DNA from: Bacillota bacterium
Lineage (GTDB): Bacteria > Bacillota > Clostridia > Acetivibrionales > DSM-1351
Assembly: GCA_023417285.1 (NCBI GenBank)
Contig: JAEZFR010000235.1
Coordinates: 1-7,217 of the forward strand
DNA length: 7,217 bases
Direction: 5' to 3'
Shown in pieces: positions 6,888 through 7,217 of the stretch; position 1 is the first letter of the stretch, and every line of letters starts with the position of its first letter. The translations under genes were made by a program, and so were the position numbers. A model generated the notes under the pieces. It was not told the DNA's origin, did no database searches, and saw only the letters and a program-made list of their open reading frames with translations.

Positions 6888-6916
6888 TTGCACATTATTA
6901 CAAGGTATGTTATACT
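6888..6916 (+). promoter_or_regulatory. Strong sigma-A promoter of rpsB with extended -10
   Basis: TTGCAC (6888-6893), an exact 17-bp spacer and TATACT (6911-6916), with TG at 6908-6909 giving an extended -10. The predicted start is at about 6922-6924, leaving a leader of about 100 nt before the rpsB ATG. This is the best promoter match in the window and suits a highly expressed ribosomal protein gene. Confidence 0.8.
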
Positions 6917-6922
6917 AGCTAG

Positions 6923-7023
6923 CGGAAAAATACACACGCACTTTACTAGTTAAAGTGGTAACAAATCTTTAAGTTATTCATTTTTAAGTGCGGCGGTATT
7001 AACTTTAACGGAGGTGATTTAAT
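6923..7023 (+). promoter_or_regulatory. Structured rpsB 5' leader with competing helices
   Basis: Four complementary pairs are visible in the leader. (a) CACTTTA 6939-6945 with TAAAGTG 6951-6957, a tight 7-bp hairpin with a 5-nt loop. (b) AAGTTA 6971-6976 with TAACTT 7000-7005. (c) CGCACTT 6937-6943 with AAGTGCG 6986-6992. (d) GTTAAAGT 6949-6956 with ACTTTAAC 7002-7009, which ends directly beside the ribosome binding site. Pairs a and b can coexist, while c and d exclude them and would cross each other as a pseudoknot. Ribosomal protein operons are often autoregulated through such leaders, but I do not recognise a named family here. Confidence 0.45.
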
Positions 7024-7217
7024 ATGTCAGTTATTTCAATGAAACAGTTATTGGAGGCAGGTGTTCATTTCGGTCACCAGACTAGAAGATGGAACCCAAA
7101 GATGGCAGAATACATTTTTACAGAGCGTAATGGTATCTACATCATTGACCTTCAGATGACAGTAAAAAAGGTTGAGGATGCTTACTACTTCGTAAGAGAA
7201 GTTGCAATGAATGGACA
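7024..7217 (+). CDS. rpsB: 30S ribosomal protein S2, N-terminal part only
   Basis: The first 64 residues of ribosomal protein S2 are present; the complete protein is usually 230-260 aa. The opening MSVISMKQLLEAGVHFGHQT, then RRWNPKM and IFTERNGIYIIDLQ, are hallmark S2 sequences very close to Firmicutes homologues. S2 binds late to the small subunit near the platform and helps S1/mRNA recruitment. The ATG at 7024 is preceded by GGAGGTGAT (7010-7018), a near-perfect match to the 16S rRNA tail, with about 9 nt from GGAGG to the ATG. Residue 45 is Met where Bacillus subtilis and E. coli S2 have Lys (QKT/EKT becomes QMT). tsf would be expected downstream, outside the window. The gene has its own strong promoter and leader. 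Identity is certain; only the 3' end is missing. Confidence 0.98.
   Translation, partial: MSVISMKQLLEAGVHFGHQTRRWNPKMAEYIFTERNGIYIIDLQMTVKKVEDAYYFVREVAMNG

Noticed and set aside
6809..6922. 37-codon ORF directly after the chemoreceptor stop, preceded by AAGGAG
   Set aside because: Only 1 nt separates the AAGGAG from the ATG, the composition is that of AT-rich noncoding DNA, and the frame runs through the clear rpsB promoter.
6811..6945. GCACTTTA occurring at 6811-6818 and 6938-6945
   Set aside because: An 8-mer repeat in AT-rich sequence with no matching flanks; likely chance, so not treated as an attachment site or element end.
1..7217. CRISPR array, insertion sequence, phage or defence genes
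   Set aside because: No regularly spaced repeats, transposase, integrase, terminal repeats or nuclease motifs are visible on either strand.

Overview
The window is AT-rich, and its protein families, strong AGGAGG-type ribosome binding sites and S2 N-terminus point to a low-GC Gram-positive bacterium of the Clostridia. The S2 start resembles my memory of Ruminiclostridium/Clostridium cluster III proteins, but that genus-level guess is weak. Both ends of the window cut through genes.

Left part (1-5024, minus strand): a four-gene operon read right to left, namely an 8-TM MacB/FtsX-type ABC permease (GTG start at 5024), its ATPase, an OmpR/PhoB-family response regulator, and a membrane sensor histidine kinase that runs off the left edge. 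The last three are tightly packed: the ribosome binding site of each regulator gene overlaps the stop codon of the gene before it. Together they look like a self-contained 'sense and pump' module, probably for a peptide antibiotic, lipid-active compound or other envelope-acting molecule. The substrate cannot be read from the sequence. Gene order and protein topology differ from the classic BceRS-BceAB detoxification modules.

Centre (5025-5330): a divergent 306-bp AT-rich spacer. On the operon side it has a consensus TATAAT with no -35 box. In the -35 position lies a perfect 9-bp direct repeat with an 11-bp period, the geometry of a PhoB/OmpR-type activator site, so the operon may be switched on by its own response regulator. 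On the other side are several candidate promoters and a tandem 12-nt repeat ahead of the chemoreceptor.

Right part (5331-7217, plus strand): a soluble, membrane-free chemoreceptor ending in a CZB zinc-binding domain with all four ligands, and with an unexplained N-terminal segment carrying a CxxxC pair. A 220-bp gap follows. It holds no clear terminator, but it contains a textbook extended -10 promoter and a ~100-nt leader with competing helices, then the start of rpsB (ribosomal protein S2).

I see no mobile element, CRISPR array, tRNA or rRNA. The parts most worth testing are the candidate autoregulatory box of the transporter operon and the switch-like rpsB leader.
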